DNA of 19,484 nucleotides. Origin: DASPKX01 sp035627835 (GTDB taxonomy: Bacteria; Verrucomicrobiota; Verrucomicrobiia; Limisphaerales; SXQI01). The notes beneath the pieces are model-generated. The model did no database searches. It was not told where the DNA came from and worked only from the letters and a program-made list of their open reading frames with translations. This document shows positions 6,181-14,516 of this stretch, piece after piece (within the stretch, counting starts at the first letter, position 1; each line of letters starts with the position of its first letter). Position numbers and translations under genes: made by a program. The DNA lies in the NCBI GenBank assembly GCA_035627835.1, contig DASPKX010000174.1, positions 1 through 19,484 on the forward strand, read 5' to 3'.

Positions 6181-7395
6181 CTAGCCCTGCTTCACACCCA
6201 TATTCTTCAACAAGGCATTCGCGCACGCTTCGGCAAAGGCGGGGTCGTTGATGGCGTTGTCCATTTCGATCACCTGAATGTCGGGCCGAATGTGCTCCTT
6301 AATCGCGGAGAAGAGCGCTTGATCGGCGGCGGGGTCGTGGAACTTCTGCCCCTCTGCCGAGATGACGCTGATCGCTTTTCGCGGCAGCAAAACAGTCACT
6401 GGGCCAAGCGAGGTGTTTAGCTTCTGCGCAATAACTTTGCCGAGTTCCCGGTTTTCCTCGGCGTTCGTGCGCATCAAGGTCACCTGGGGGTTGTGCTCGT
6501 AGAAGGTGCGGCCCTTGAAGCGGGCAGGCACGCTGTCGGGCGCGTAAAAGTTGACCATGTCCAGACAGCCAGGGGTCACGATGGCGGGGATGGCATTCCG
6601 CGCGGCCGCTTCCAAGCGGTTCGGTCCTGCAGTGAGGAAACCGCCCACTAATTCATCTGCCCATTCCGTGGTGGTGATGTCGAGCACACCCGCGACCAGG
6701 CCTGATTCAATGAGCGATTCCATGGTGCGGCCACCCATGCCAGTGGCGTGGAAGACGAGGACTTCGTAGCCATGGCTCTCCAGAATCTTGCGGGCGTGCT
6801 GCACGCATTCGGTGGTGTTGCCGAACATGCTCGCGACGATGATCGGCTTATCCTGACCGGGTGGCGGGGCGGTCTCGACCATCCCGCAAATCGCGCCTGC
6901 TGCGCGGGAGAGAATTTGACGGGAAATGCGGTTGATCCCAGCCACATCGACAATGCTCGGGAACATCACAATGTCCTTAACGCCGACGTATTGGGCGGTG
7001 TTGCCGGAAGCGAGCGTGCTCACCATCAGCTTTGGAAAGCCGATCGGCAATGCGCGCATGGCGGCTGTGCAGATGGCGGTGCCGCCGCCGCCCCCGAGGG
7101 AAATCACGCCTTGGATCTTTTTTTCAGCGGCCAGGCGAGAAAGAACTATGGGCGCGCCCTGCGACATCGCTTTAACGGTTTCACCACGATCGCGGCGCTT
7201 CACTAATTCCGGAAGATTGATATCCGCCGCGGCGGCGATCTCCTCACGCGTGATGTCCGGCTTGAGCGTTGGGACTTCGAGCGCGCCCACGTCGATCACC
7301 AAGGGGGTATGCCCGCGAGCTTTGATTTGTTGTGCGACAAAGGCGTGCTCTTCGCCCTTGGTGTCCATGGTCCCGAGAACAGCGATCGTTGCCAT
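6181..7395 (-). CDS. Tm-1-like ATP-binding domain protein (UPF0261 family)
   Basis: The 404-residue protein matches the UPF0261/Tm-1-like ATP-binding family. It starts with the hallmark TIAVLGTMDTKGEE (residues 3-16), has a glycine-rich nucleotide loop GVISLGGGGGTAICTAAM (96-113), FPSIVDVAGINRIS, FHATGMGGRTMESLIESG (215-232) and VTPGCLDMVNFY. The family is named after the N-terminal part of the tomato Tm-1 antiviral protein. The bacterial role is not established. Many homologs occur beside or fused to a PEP-hydrolase/TIM-barrel partner, which is absent here. The ATG at 7395 is chosen because the family motif begins two residues later, and the upstream in-frame stretch overlaps the preceding gene. 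It starts 11 bp after the leucine-rich-repeat gene stop, suggesting one transcript. Probably cytoplasmic. Confidence 0.9.
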   Translation of the reverse strand: MATIAVLGTMDTKGEEHAFVAQQIKARGHTPLVIDVGALEVPTLKPDITREEIAAAADINLPELVKRRDRGETVKAMSQGAPIVLSRLAAEKKIQGVISLGGGGGTAICTAAMRALPIGFPKLMVSTLASGNTAQYVGVKDIVMFPSIVDVAGINRISRQILSRAAGAICGMVETAPPPGQDKPIIVASMFGNTTECVQHARKILESHGYEVLVFHATGMGGRTMESLIESGLVAGVLDITTTEWADELVGGFLTAGPNRLEAAARNAIPAIVTPGCLDMVNFYAPDSVPARFKGRTFYEHNPQVTLMRTNAEENRELGKVIAQKLNTSLGPVTVLLPRKAISVISAEGQKFHDPAADQALFSAIKEHIRPDIQVIEMDNAINDPAFAEACANALLKNMGVKQG

Positions 7396-7406
7396 AAACG
7401 TGGAAT

Positions 7407-8234
7407 TTAGCGGTTCACTTTCACACCAATTTCCTGGAGCTGATCGAGCTTCTTCTTGCTCGCGCGATCGAGGGGGTTCCCCTTCACGTAGAGATTCAGG
7501 AAAGGCAGAAATTCGTTTGTTGCCTCCGCCGTCATTACCGGCCAGGGGCCAAGGCTCTTCACTTTGTTGTTCTCCAGAAACAAGTAATAGAGGCGGTTGA
7601 GATTGGTGATCGAAGAGATCTCTTTCACCTGGTTGCCGCTGAGTGAAAGGGTGGACATGCTGCGCCAATTGTTCGTCTTGGGCAGCGCGGAAACCTTGTT
7701 GTTGTCAACGTAGAGGGACCAAAGGCGCGGGAGGTTCGCGAGCGGGGTGATGTCTTTGATCTGATTGTTGCCCAGATAGAGTGAATTAAGGTTCGTGAGT
7801 CCGGCGAGCGGGGCGACATCCTGCACTTTGTTGTGCGACAGCTCAATGTATTGGAGCGCAGCCACCGTGCTGAGCGGCTGGATGTTGCTCACTTGATTGC
7901 TTGTGAGAAAGATCTGCTGAAGGCGAGGAAGGCCCGCGAGCGGAGACAAATCGCTGATGCCGTTTGAAGAAAGATCGAGGGAAGCGATGCTTCGGCATTT
8001 CTCGATCCCGCTCAAGTTGGTGATGTTCATCCCGGCGGCTTTGATTACCGACAGGCTGGCCACATCGGCTTCCACCAAAGGTTGATCATTGTCTCGCTTC
8101 TCCAGGACAAACCGGCGGACCGCGCGATCAAGATTGGTGTCCGCAAAGATCGGTTTGGCAGGGTCTGAATCCGCGGCTCGAGCCGCCGTCACGATCAGCA
8201 ACGCGCATGCAAAACGAATCAAGTAACGGGTCAT
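7407..8234 (-). CDS. Secreted leucine-rich-repeat protein (internalin-like repeats)
   Basis: The 275-residue product begins with a Sec signal peptide (MTRYLIRFACALLIVTAARA, cleavage predicted near residue 20). A cap segment, IFADTNLDRAVRRFVL, is followed by about seven or eight 21-22-residue leucine-rich repeats between residues 62 and 229. Typical units are LTNLNSLYLGNNQIKDITPL and LPRLQQIFLTSNQVSNIQPL, the internalin-like consensus L..L..L.L..N.I.DI.PL. The C-terminus (LNLYVKGNPLD) closes the solenoid. No lipobox, LPXTG or membrane anchor is seen, so it is probably periplasmic or released. LRRs usually bind proteins, but the partner is unknown. The ATG at 8232-8234 is preferred over one 25 codons upstream because it starts the signal peptide. 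It leads directly into the Tm-1-like gene and is divergent from the BON lipoprotein gene. Confidence 0.85.
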   Translation of the reverse strand: MTRYLIRFACALLIVTAARAADSDPAKPIFADTNLDRAVRRFVLEKRDNDQPLVEADVASLSVIKAAGMNITNLSGIEKCRSIASLDLSSNGISDLSPLAGLPRLQQIFLTSNQVSNIQPLSTVAALQYIELSHNKVQDVAPLAGLTNLNSLYLGNNQIKDITPLANLPRLWSLYVDNNKVSALPKTNNWRSMSTLSLSGNQVKEISSITNLNRLYYLFLENNKVKSLGPWPVMTAEATNEFLPFLNLYVKGNPLDRASKKKLDQLQEIGVKVNR

Positions 8235-8308
8235 TGGGCCATTGTAGGGGAAGCTCCCGCTGAACTTCAATAATTCAGAGAGGACCGAACTTTCGTTGCT
8301 CGCACCCA

Positions 8309-8325
8309 TTCGGGGAATCCCCGAA
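8309..8325. promoter_or_regulatory. Perfect palindrome in a divergent intergenic region
   Basis: TTCGGGGAATCCCCGAA is a perfect 8-1-8 inverted repeat. It lies in the 161-bp gap between the divergent LRR gene (start 8234) and the BON lipoprotein gene (start 8396), 71 bp upstream of the latter. The symmetry and location fit an operator for a dimeric regulator. An RNA hairpin in a leader is the alternative. No known regulator consensus is recognised. Confidence 0.45.
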
Positions 8326-8382
8326 CTATGAAGTGTTCCCTGCCCTCCGTTGTTCGGCGCGATGTGTGCGCGAGATTTCCGG

Positions 8383-8390
8383 GAGAGGAG
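8383..8390 (+). promoter_or_regulatory. Shine-Dalgarno site deciding the start of the BON lipoprotein
   Basis: GAGAGGAG is followed by a 5-nt spacer and the ATG at 8396. It is one of the few clear Shine-Dalgarno sequences in the window, and it supports this ATG over the one at 8333, which has no signal-like N-terminus. Confidence 0.7.
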
Positions 8391-8395
8391 ACTTT

Positions 8396-9577
8396 ATGAA
8401 AACAGCGGCAGTCATATTCGCCCTTTTGCTTGGGGTCGGGTGCGCCCACCAGGGCAGCCCCGGAGGTTCCCAACGAGGCACGGGCACGAGCATTGAGACC
8501 AGCGTCGGCTCAACCACCGTGGACGGGGAAGTCACCAGTGACATTGAGGAAACACCGGAGCGGCCAATCACACGGGACGTTCCGGATGAGAGCGGCCCCG
8601 GCACACGCGGGCAGCTTGGAGTCAATTCGCCCACTCAAGGGCGAACAACCACGGGGCAGGAAACCAACTTCCTCCTGAACAAGGATCGCGGCAGTGTGCG
8701 CTCCGCGACGGATCGGTTCCGTCCGGGTGGCGATTACTCCGGAGTGGATGATCAACGAAATCGCATCCTTCTGACGCCTGGCCTTGATCAAGGCAGCGCG
8801 CCAGAAACGGATGCCAACGGCGACGCTTCTGAGGGGCAAACGCCCGAGGATGGCGCCAAGCCTGCGCCCGGTTTGAGCGACCCACCCAACTCGCAATCGG
8901 GTGATTCCGTGCCACGCGCGGATAACGCGCAGCAAAATTCCAACACGCAGGTGGCCGGCAAGGCCCCTGCGGGGGAGCGGGATGAACTTGCTGGCGTGAG
9001 GGCGATCAGCGTTGCGCCGTATCGTTCAGGATCCTCTTTTCGCAGCTCCGCTTTGAGCGGCAGCTCCGCGTCTGGCATCGGCAGCGCGCCTGCGGGCGTT
9101 TCTGGCTCCAGTTCTGGTTTCGAATCTGGTGAAATTAGAACCGGGGTCAGAAGCACAACCGCAACCCGCTTTGGCACAATCAGCTCGGATGTGCCCGCGC
9201 CTGGCCTTTCCACTGCCTTCTCGACCGGGCGCGAAACCTCTCTGGGCCACCGGCAGGATCGCGCGAGTGCGGCTTATTCAGACGATCCTGAGCGGCGGGT
9301 CGGATCCGACTTGATGGGGGCAGTCGGCACAAGCGCCGGCACCGACATCTCCCGCGGGCTCCCGATCGAGGCCTTGCGAAACATCGATATTAATTCGCAA
9401 GATGGGAACCTCACGCTGCAGGGGGTCGTGGGCAGTGACAGCGAGCGCCTGAACGTGGAGAACCGAGTCCGAGAAGCAGTTGGGCTCCGGACGATCAATA
9501 ACCAACTCAGAGTCTCTCCCGGCCAAGTCCTCCCCGGCGAAAGCCAAATCGCCCCCACCGAGTCCCGCGCCGAATAG
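8396..9577 (+). CDS. Putative lipoprotein with low-complexity body and C-terminal BON domain
   Basis: The 393-residue protein starts with MKTAAVIFALLLGVGC, a short signal peptide with a candidate lipobox ending at C16. The -3 residue is Gly rather than Leu, so lipidation is likely but not certain. Residues about 20-310 are hydrophilic and low in complexity: Gly/Ser/Thr/Asp/Gln-rich with no predicted fold, including a Ser/Gly tract (SSALSGSSASGIGSAPAGVS). The last 75 residues carry a BON-like unit, IDINSQDGNLTLQGVVGSDS then NVENRVREAVGLRTINNQL. BON domains occur in envelope stress proteins such as OsmY and are thought to bind membranes or polymers. It probably sits in the periplasm, anchored to a membrane. 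It is followed 199 bp later by a large secreted protein on the same strand, with no obvious terminator between; 9578-9776 shows nothing else recognisable. Confidence 0.8.
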   Translation: MKTAAVIFALLLGVGCAHQGSPGGSQRGTGTSIETSVGSTTVDGEVTSDIEETPERPITRDVPDESGPGTRGQLGVNSPTQGRTTTGQETNFLLNKDRGSVRSATDRFRPGGDYSGVDDQRNRILLTPGLDQGSAPETDANGDASEGQTPEDGAKPAPGLSDPPNSQSGDSVPRADNAQQNSNTQVAGKAPAGERDELAGVRAISVAPYRSGSSFRSSALSGSSASGIGSAPAGVSGSSSGFESGEIRTGVRSTTATRFGTISSDVPAPGLSTAFSTGRETSLGHRQDRASAAYSDDPERRVGSDLMGAVGTSAGTDISRGLPIEALRNIDINSQDGNLTLQGVVGSDSERLNVENRVREAVGLRTINNQLRVSPGQVLPGESQIAPTESRAE

Positions 9578-9776
9578 AGCAATAGACCTGTATCTTCCTT
9601 GCAGGGCGGCTGATGCCGGGTCGACAGATTTCCAACCGTTCGGCGAACCGCTTCCCACTTCTCACGGAAGTCCGACTCCCCTTGGGTCACAAGTGGAATT
9701 AGGATTGTATCTTCAGTTCATCATCCCCTAAGCTCCTCTGCTCACGTAAAGGCATTGAGCCATTGTTGTACCCTCC

Positions 9777-12700
9777 ATGAGAATCCTCTTCTTATTGCTC
9801 CTTCTGTCTGCATTCACCGCCGCCTCGCATGCAGCGACACCTGTCAACGACAAGCGCACCAACGCCATCGTGCTTTCACCGCGGAGTGGCATTGTGGTGG
9901 AAGGCAGCAACTTGGGGGCGACAGACGATCCGGAGGCTCAGAACACGAACGCTGTGGCGCCAGTTTGGTATCAGTGGGTTCCGAATTTTAGCGGGCACAT
10001 TCGTGTGACCCCCGACGTCGGCGCCCCGCAGCTCTGGTTCTACTTTATTGACCCGATCTACTTACACCTTGTGAACAGCGCACGCGAAATCAATGTTCCT
10101 TACGTTTTCGCGGGCGTTACGAACTACGTCGCCGTATTTACGCGCGCGGGCGAGCAAGGGCCGTTCAAGTTCCGAATGGATCACATGAACAAGCCGCCGG
10201 AAAACGACAACATCGCCCAAGCGCGCCTTATTCCTTCCCATGTGTCCCCCGTCCTCGTGGAGGGAACCACGATCGCGGCGACTCGCGAGATGAATGAACT
10301 TCCGCGCCCTGGAGCCGCCTGTAGTGTGTGGTTTACGTGGAAAGCTCCTGCCAGCGGGCGTATCCGTTTTGCCGCAAAAGAACGAACGTCGCTGCCGGAG
10401 ATATGGGTGTTCGAAGGCGCCAGTTCCTCGTTCCAGGGCCTTCAACTAATCTCATCGATGGATGAGCGCGGGCTTGTGACCGCGGGGCAAACGTATCATT
10501 TGGCGGTTTATGCGGAGCGGCCCTCCCAGGGCCGGGACTTCGGGTTCCAGTTGGATGTGATCCCTTCGCGACCGCAGAATGATAATTTTGCCGAGGCCGC
10601 CGCTATTGCGCCAGCGGGCGGCGCGTTGACGCTGACCGGCAGTTTGGCTGGAGCCACACTCGAACTGGGGGAGCCGCCCGGGACGCGGTACGGGAGCGTG
10701 TGGTTTAAATTCGAGCCCAAGCGCGACACGAAAACCGCGCAACCCCGCGCACTCCTTTTCTCACCATCATTTGCGGCGGTGCACAAGGGGACAAACCTGA
10801 ACTCACTGCAACGGGTGCTTGGCGACCCTTATGATTCCGGCGCCTTGTATTTTACGGCTGGTGAAACCTATTACCTCCACGTGAGCGGTTGGATGCCTGA
10901 CGGGTTTGATTTCGGGTGGAGCTTACCAATTCAATTTGAACGCCCCGCCAATGACGCTATTGCCAGGGCGATCGTTGTGACGAATAACAACACAGTCCTT
11001 GATGCGGAGGATTGGACCGGAAGTATTGAACCTGGAGAGTTTGAACTCTCCTGGTCCGGATGCGTGAACTTCCAACGGTCCCTTTGGTGGCAGCACCGCC
11101 CACCAGGAACAGGCTTTTTGATCACTTATGCAGCTGTGCCGGGACAAACGAAAGTCCACCGCGTGTTTGAGGGCGGCCCCACGATCGGTTTGCTCAGGAA
11201 CGGATCCAATGACTGCGAAAGCGGAGTTGCTGCACGTGCCGTCACCAACTCTCAAAGCTACTACATTCAAGCGCAAGGTCCTGTGGGTGTGCTTTATGAA
11301 CCTAAACTGCTCAACGACAACTTTAGTGAGGCGACAGCGGTAGCAGGCCTGAACCCTTACATTATTGGACACAACCTCACCTCCACCAGCGAGCCCGGTG
11401 AGCCACGCAATCCGGACACGTTCTCGGGTGCGGTTGGGACAGTTTGGTATTCATGGAAAGCGCCTGTCTCAGGGAAAGTCTTCCTGCGCCATCGCCGCCC
11501 CCCGCTGGGTGTGATGGTGTATTCCGGGAGCGCTTTGCAAAGCTTGCTGGCTCTAGACCCGGTGGCCGGATTCCAAGCGGTTGCCGGTCAGACCTATCAT
11601 ATTCAGATCGAAACACTGGCTTCTTTGACCCGCGGCTTTGCTGTGGAGTTAGTAAGCATTCCTGACGTGGCTGAAAACAACGCTTTCGAGAAGGCGCTGA
11701 CACTGAGCGAGGCATTGGAGCACTCACGCGCTTCTCTGCTCCACGCTGATTCGGAGGAAGGCGAGCCCGAGCATTTCCCCGGGCACACCAAAACCCTTTG
11801 GTGGAAGTGGCAGCCGGACTACTCTGGCCCAGCACATCTTGTGGCTTCGCTCCCAGTCGGCGTCGCACTTTATGAAGGCGATACTCTTGCGGGCCTGAAG
11901 CTCCTGGGCTCTTCGATGCAATCATTGCAGGCAAATGTGCAAGCAGGCGCAACGTACCGAATTGCGATCGCCACCGGCGACATTGGCGGAGTGGTCAACT
12001 TGACGGGAACCCAGCCTGGGGTTGAGTCCACCGACGAGCCTGGAAACCTCGTCCTGAACGGCGAATTTGACTGGGGCACGCCGCTGGCCCGTTGGTCAAC
12101 TAACGGACCTGCCCACCAAGCCACAACCAATGCTTACGCCATTCTGCCTCCAAGAAGCTCCATCACGCAGGAGATTCCCGTCACAGTGGGGCGCGCCTAT
12201 GATGTGAAGCTCGCGGGCGCGTTGGAACCCACCTCCGGACCCACTACAGTGAAGATCAAGTGGAACGATGAACTCGTCGGGAGCCTGCAGCTGACGGATT
12301 CTTCCGATCCACGCACATGGGCCCACTTTACAGTCCTCGCACGTAACAGCAGTGCGAAGCTGTCGATCGAGAGCGCCTCAGGAGATGCCATCGTGGATCA
12401 CATCGTCGTGCTGCCTCGGGATGAGAGAGCCGCCACGATCGTTGAGATCACTGGCCCCAGTGCGGGTGTCCCGAAAGGAGAACCCGCCCTGTTTTCCGTG
12501 ACGCCTGCGGGGACTCCTCCCTTCAGCTTCCAATGGTATAAAGATGGCGCCGCCATCCCGGGCGCCACGAATAGCTCTTTCGCAATTTCGGCCACTTCGC
12601 TCACTGATTCGGGCCAATACCATGCCAGGGTGGCGAACCAGCTGGCGGCGGCGTCAAGCGTTGCAAAACCATTGGTCGTGTTGCCGAAGAAGCCCCAGGT

Positions 12701-14138
12701 CATTGAGTTTGCGCCCATTCAGGATCAGCCATTTGGTTCTGTAACGGTGCCGCTTCAGGCATCCAGCTCTTCCGGGCTGCCCATTTCCTTTGCTGTGGTG
12801 GAAGGTTTCGGGTCGGTCGTTGGCAATTCACTCACGGTCTCAGGGCCGGGTCGCTACAGTGTGCGCGCCTCCCAGAGCGGCAATTCCGACTTCGAAGCAG
12901 CCCCGCTTGTTCGCCGCAGTTTCACTGTGCGCCGACGCGAGCAGAAAATCACTTTTACGCCAATCGATCCCACGACGTTAAGGCTCGTCGCGACCTCCGA
13001 TGCAGGCCTCGCAGTGAGTTTTCGAATCATGCAGGGCATCGGAGCGGTCAATGGCTCAGTTCTAACTCCTTCCTCAGCGGGCCCCATAACCGTGCGGGCG
13101 TATTCGGATGGAAACACAAACTACGAGCCCGCTCATGCGGACCAAGTGGTTGTTGCGACCAAGCTGCAGCAAGCCATCGACTTTGGGCCGAACGTCGTGC
13201 GTGAGTTTAACCTCGGGAGCGCCGGCCAACTTCGTGCGCTGGCTACCGGTGATGCAGACACGATCGGCCTGGGAGCGCTCGCCTCGTCGGGCCTTCAAGT
13301 CCGCTTTGAAGTGGCTGCTGGGCCGGCCACCATTGAGGGCGATGTGCTGACCGTGTATGGGCCTGAGCTTATCCGGGTGCGCGCAATTCAAACAGGTGAT
13401 GCAGTGTTTGCTGGAACAACTGGCGAGCGGTCCTTCCGCTTCAAGGGGAAAACAGCTCAAATGATCCACTTGGAGGGAATCGCAGCGTTGCGCGCAAGCG
13501 AGACGGCGCATCCTGTCCGTGGTGAGGCAAGCTCCGGCCTACCCGTGGCCTTGAGGGTGCTGAGCGGGGCAGCAACTTTGACGAATGACATGCTTCTGGC
13601 GCTAACCCCCGGCCTGGTACGCATTCGAGCGGAGCAACAGGGAAGCTCACTTTTCTTCGCTGCGCGTCCTCTTGAGCAAGAGGTGTTCATCGGCAAAAAG
13701 ATCCAGCAAATACAGTTCAGCGCGCCCAGCTCTGTAAAAGCGGGGACAAAGCGGCTGACCTTGGAAGCGGTGGCTTCTTCAGGCCTGCCCATCACGTTCA
13801 GCGTGGTCTCTGGCGCAGGAGCCATCACCGGCAACCTCCTCGAGCTTGGGCTCTCTGGTGAAATTAAAGTCGCCGCCTCCCAACCGGGCAACGAGCTGTA
13901 TGATGCAGCCGAGACAGTGGTGCAGATCATTAACGTGCAGAGCGCGCCGCGCCTCACCTTTGGCGCCATGAGCAACAACTCTCTGAGGCTCTCATGGGGC
14001 TCAAGCAGCGCTGGCTTGCTCCTGGAAAGCGCCACCTCTCTGGATGGCCCTTGGAATGCCGTCACAACCGAGGGATCCGCCTTCGAGGCGCCATTTTTGG
14101 AGAATCGGCGCTTCTATCGGTTGCGCGAGTCGGACTAG
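9777..14138 (+). CDS. Giant secreted multi-repeat protein (six N-terminal repeats, Ig-like and MBG-like repeats)
   Basis: The 1453-residue protein begins with a Sec signal peptide (residues 1-20, ending SHAA). Six diverged repeats of about 120 residues follow (roughly 22-138, 141-263, 266-388, 390-508, 512-629 and 632-744). Each has an entry motif like PENDNIAQA, a central W motif such as SVWFTWKAP, TVWYSWKAP or TLWWKWQP, and an exit motif AGQTYHLAV. This resembles the beta-sandwich PPC-type modules of secreted proteins. Next come a galactose-binding-like module (NLVLNGEFDWG..W, 756-880), an Ig-like domain (FSFQWYKDGAAIPGAT, 888-969) and five MBG-like repeats (about 974-1388; motif SSGLPISFAVV...G..TV.A.Q.GN). 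The C-terminal module (1390-1451, LRLSWGSSSAGLLLESATSL) is common at the ends of verrucomicrobial secreted proteins. No enzyme domain or membrane anchor is seen. A surface, matrix or adhesive role is inferred. Confidence 0.85.
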   Translation: MRILFLLLLLSAFTAASHAATPVNDKRTNAIVLSPRSGIVVEGSNLGATDDPEAQNTNAVAPVWYQWVPNFSGHIRVTPDVGAPQLWFYFIDPIYLHLVNSAREINVPYVFAGVTNYVAVFTRAGEQGPFKFRMDHMNKPPENDNIAQARLIPSHVSPVLVEGTTIAATREMNELPRPGAACSVWFTWKAPASGRIRFAAKERTSLPEIWVFEGASSSFQGLQLISSMDERGLVTAGQTYHLAVYAERPSQGRDFGFQLDVIPSRPQNDNFAEAAAIAPAGGALTLTGSLAGATLELGEPPGTRYGSVWFKFEPKRDTKTAQPRALLFSPSFAAVHKGTNLNSLQRVLGDPYDSGALYFTAGETYYLHVSGWMPDGFDFGWSLPIQFERPANDAIARAIVVTNNNTVLDAEDWTGSIEPGEFELSWSGCVNFQRSLWWQHRPPGTGFLITYAAVPGQTKVHRVFEGGPTIGLLRNGSNDCESGVAARAVTNSQSYYIQAQGPVGVLYEPKLLNDNFSEATAVAGLNPYIIGHNLTSTSEPGEPRNPDTFSGAVGTVWYSWKAPVSGKVFLRHRRPPLGVMVYSGSALQSLLALDPVAGFQAVAGQTYHIQIETLASLTRGFAVELVSIPDVAENNAFEKALTLSEALEHSRASLLHADSEEGEPEHFPGHTKTLWWKWQPDYSGPAHLVASLPVGVALYEGDTLAGLKLLGSSMQSLQANVQAGATYRIAIATGDIGGVVNLTGTQPGVESTDEPGNLVLNGEFDWGTPLARWSTNGPAHQATTNAYAILPPRSSITQEIPVTVGRAYDVKLAGALEPTSGPTTVKIKWNDELVGSLQLTDSSDPRTWAHFTVLARNSSAKLSIESASGDAIVDHIVVLPRDERAATIVEITGPSAGVPKGEPALFSVTPAGTPPFSFQWYKDGAAIPGATNSSFAISATSLTDSGQYHARVANQLAAASSVAKPLVVLPKKPQVIEFAPIQDQPFGSVTVPLQASSSSGLPISFAVVEGFGSVVGNSLTVSGPGRYSVRASQSGNSDFEAAPLVRRSFTVRRREQKITFTPIDPTTLRLVATSDAGLAVSFRIMQGIGAVNGSVLTPSSAGPITVRAYSDGNTNYEPAHADQVVVATKLQQAIDFGPNVVREFNLGSAGQLRALATGDADTIGLGALASSGLQVRFEVAAGPATIEGDVLTVYGPELIRVRAIQTGDAVFAGTTGERSFRFKGKTAQMIHLEGIAALRASETAHPVRGEASSGLPVALRVLSGAATLTNDMLLALTPGLVRIRAEQQGSSLFFAARPLEQEVFIGKKIQQIQFSAPSSVKAGTKRLTLEAVASSGLPITFSVVSGAGAITGNLLELGLSGEIKVAASQPGNELYDAAETVVQIINVQSAPRLTFGAMSNNSLRLSWGSSSAGLLLESATSLDGPWNAVTTEGSAFEAPFLENRRFYRLRESD

Positions 14139-14516
14139 CCCGCAGCAAAGCGGACGGCGCGAAAGAACTCAGCACGGGTTTTCCCCGCTTGACGCGTGAG
14201 TTGTATCCGCTACAACCAACGCGCTTTCGGAGCAAGGGTTCAGATCGGGTGAAATGGCGTGGTCACAGCGGACCGAAAATAATGCTGTGGCAACGCTTAT
14301 TCATTTAATAATCAAATCCGAAAACCGCGCATTTGGGCGGGAGAAGTGTTGCCGCAGAGGAAAAGGTGGGCTAAAACAAACCCGCGGTTGGGAAAAGATT
14401 AACTAATTTTGCTATCGACTTGCATAGGAAAGATTGATAACACTACTGCGGCTGGCTGATGTTCCTACAGTTGATTTGTTCCGCATCCGCCGAAGCGCGC
14501 CACAGATTTAACACAA
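14139..14516. other. Non-coding gap before the alternative complex III operon
   Basis: These 378 bp contain no plausible gene. The first third carries a compound hairpin (14194-14223). The last 120 bp are AT-richer than the surroundings (14395-14445) and presumably hold the promoter of the act operon. I find no convincing -35/-10 pair: TTGCTA at 14409 with TGATAA at 14435 has a 20-bp spacer, and TTGCAT at 14420 lacks a good -10. No strong Shine-Dalgarno precedes the actA ATG at 14517. Confidence 0.6.
14193..14223 (+). terminator. Compound hairpin after the giant secreted protein gene
   Basis: CGCGT (14193-14197) pairs with ACGCG (14219-14223), and GTTGTA (14200-14205) with TACAAC (14211-14216), around a 5-nt loop with a 2x2 internal mismatch. 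It begins 55 nt after the stop codon of the 1453-residue gene and could end or stabilise that transcript. No U-tract follows, so classical intrinsic termination is doubtful. Confidence 0.3.

Noticed and set aside
7396..7668. N-terminal extension of the Tm-1-like protein
   Set aside because: It overlaps the end of the LRR gene in another frame, and the family consensus starts at the ATG at 7395.
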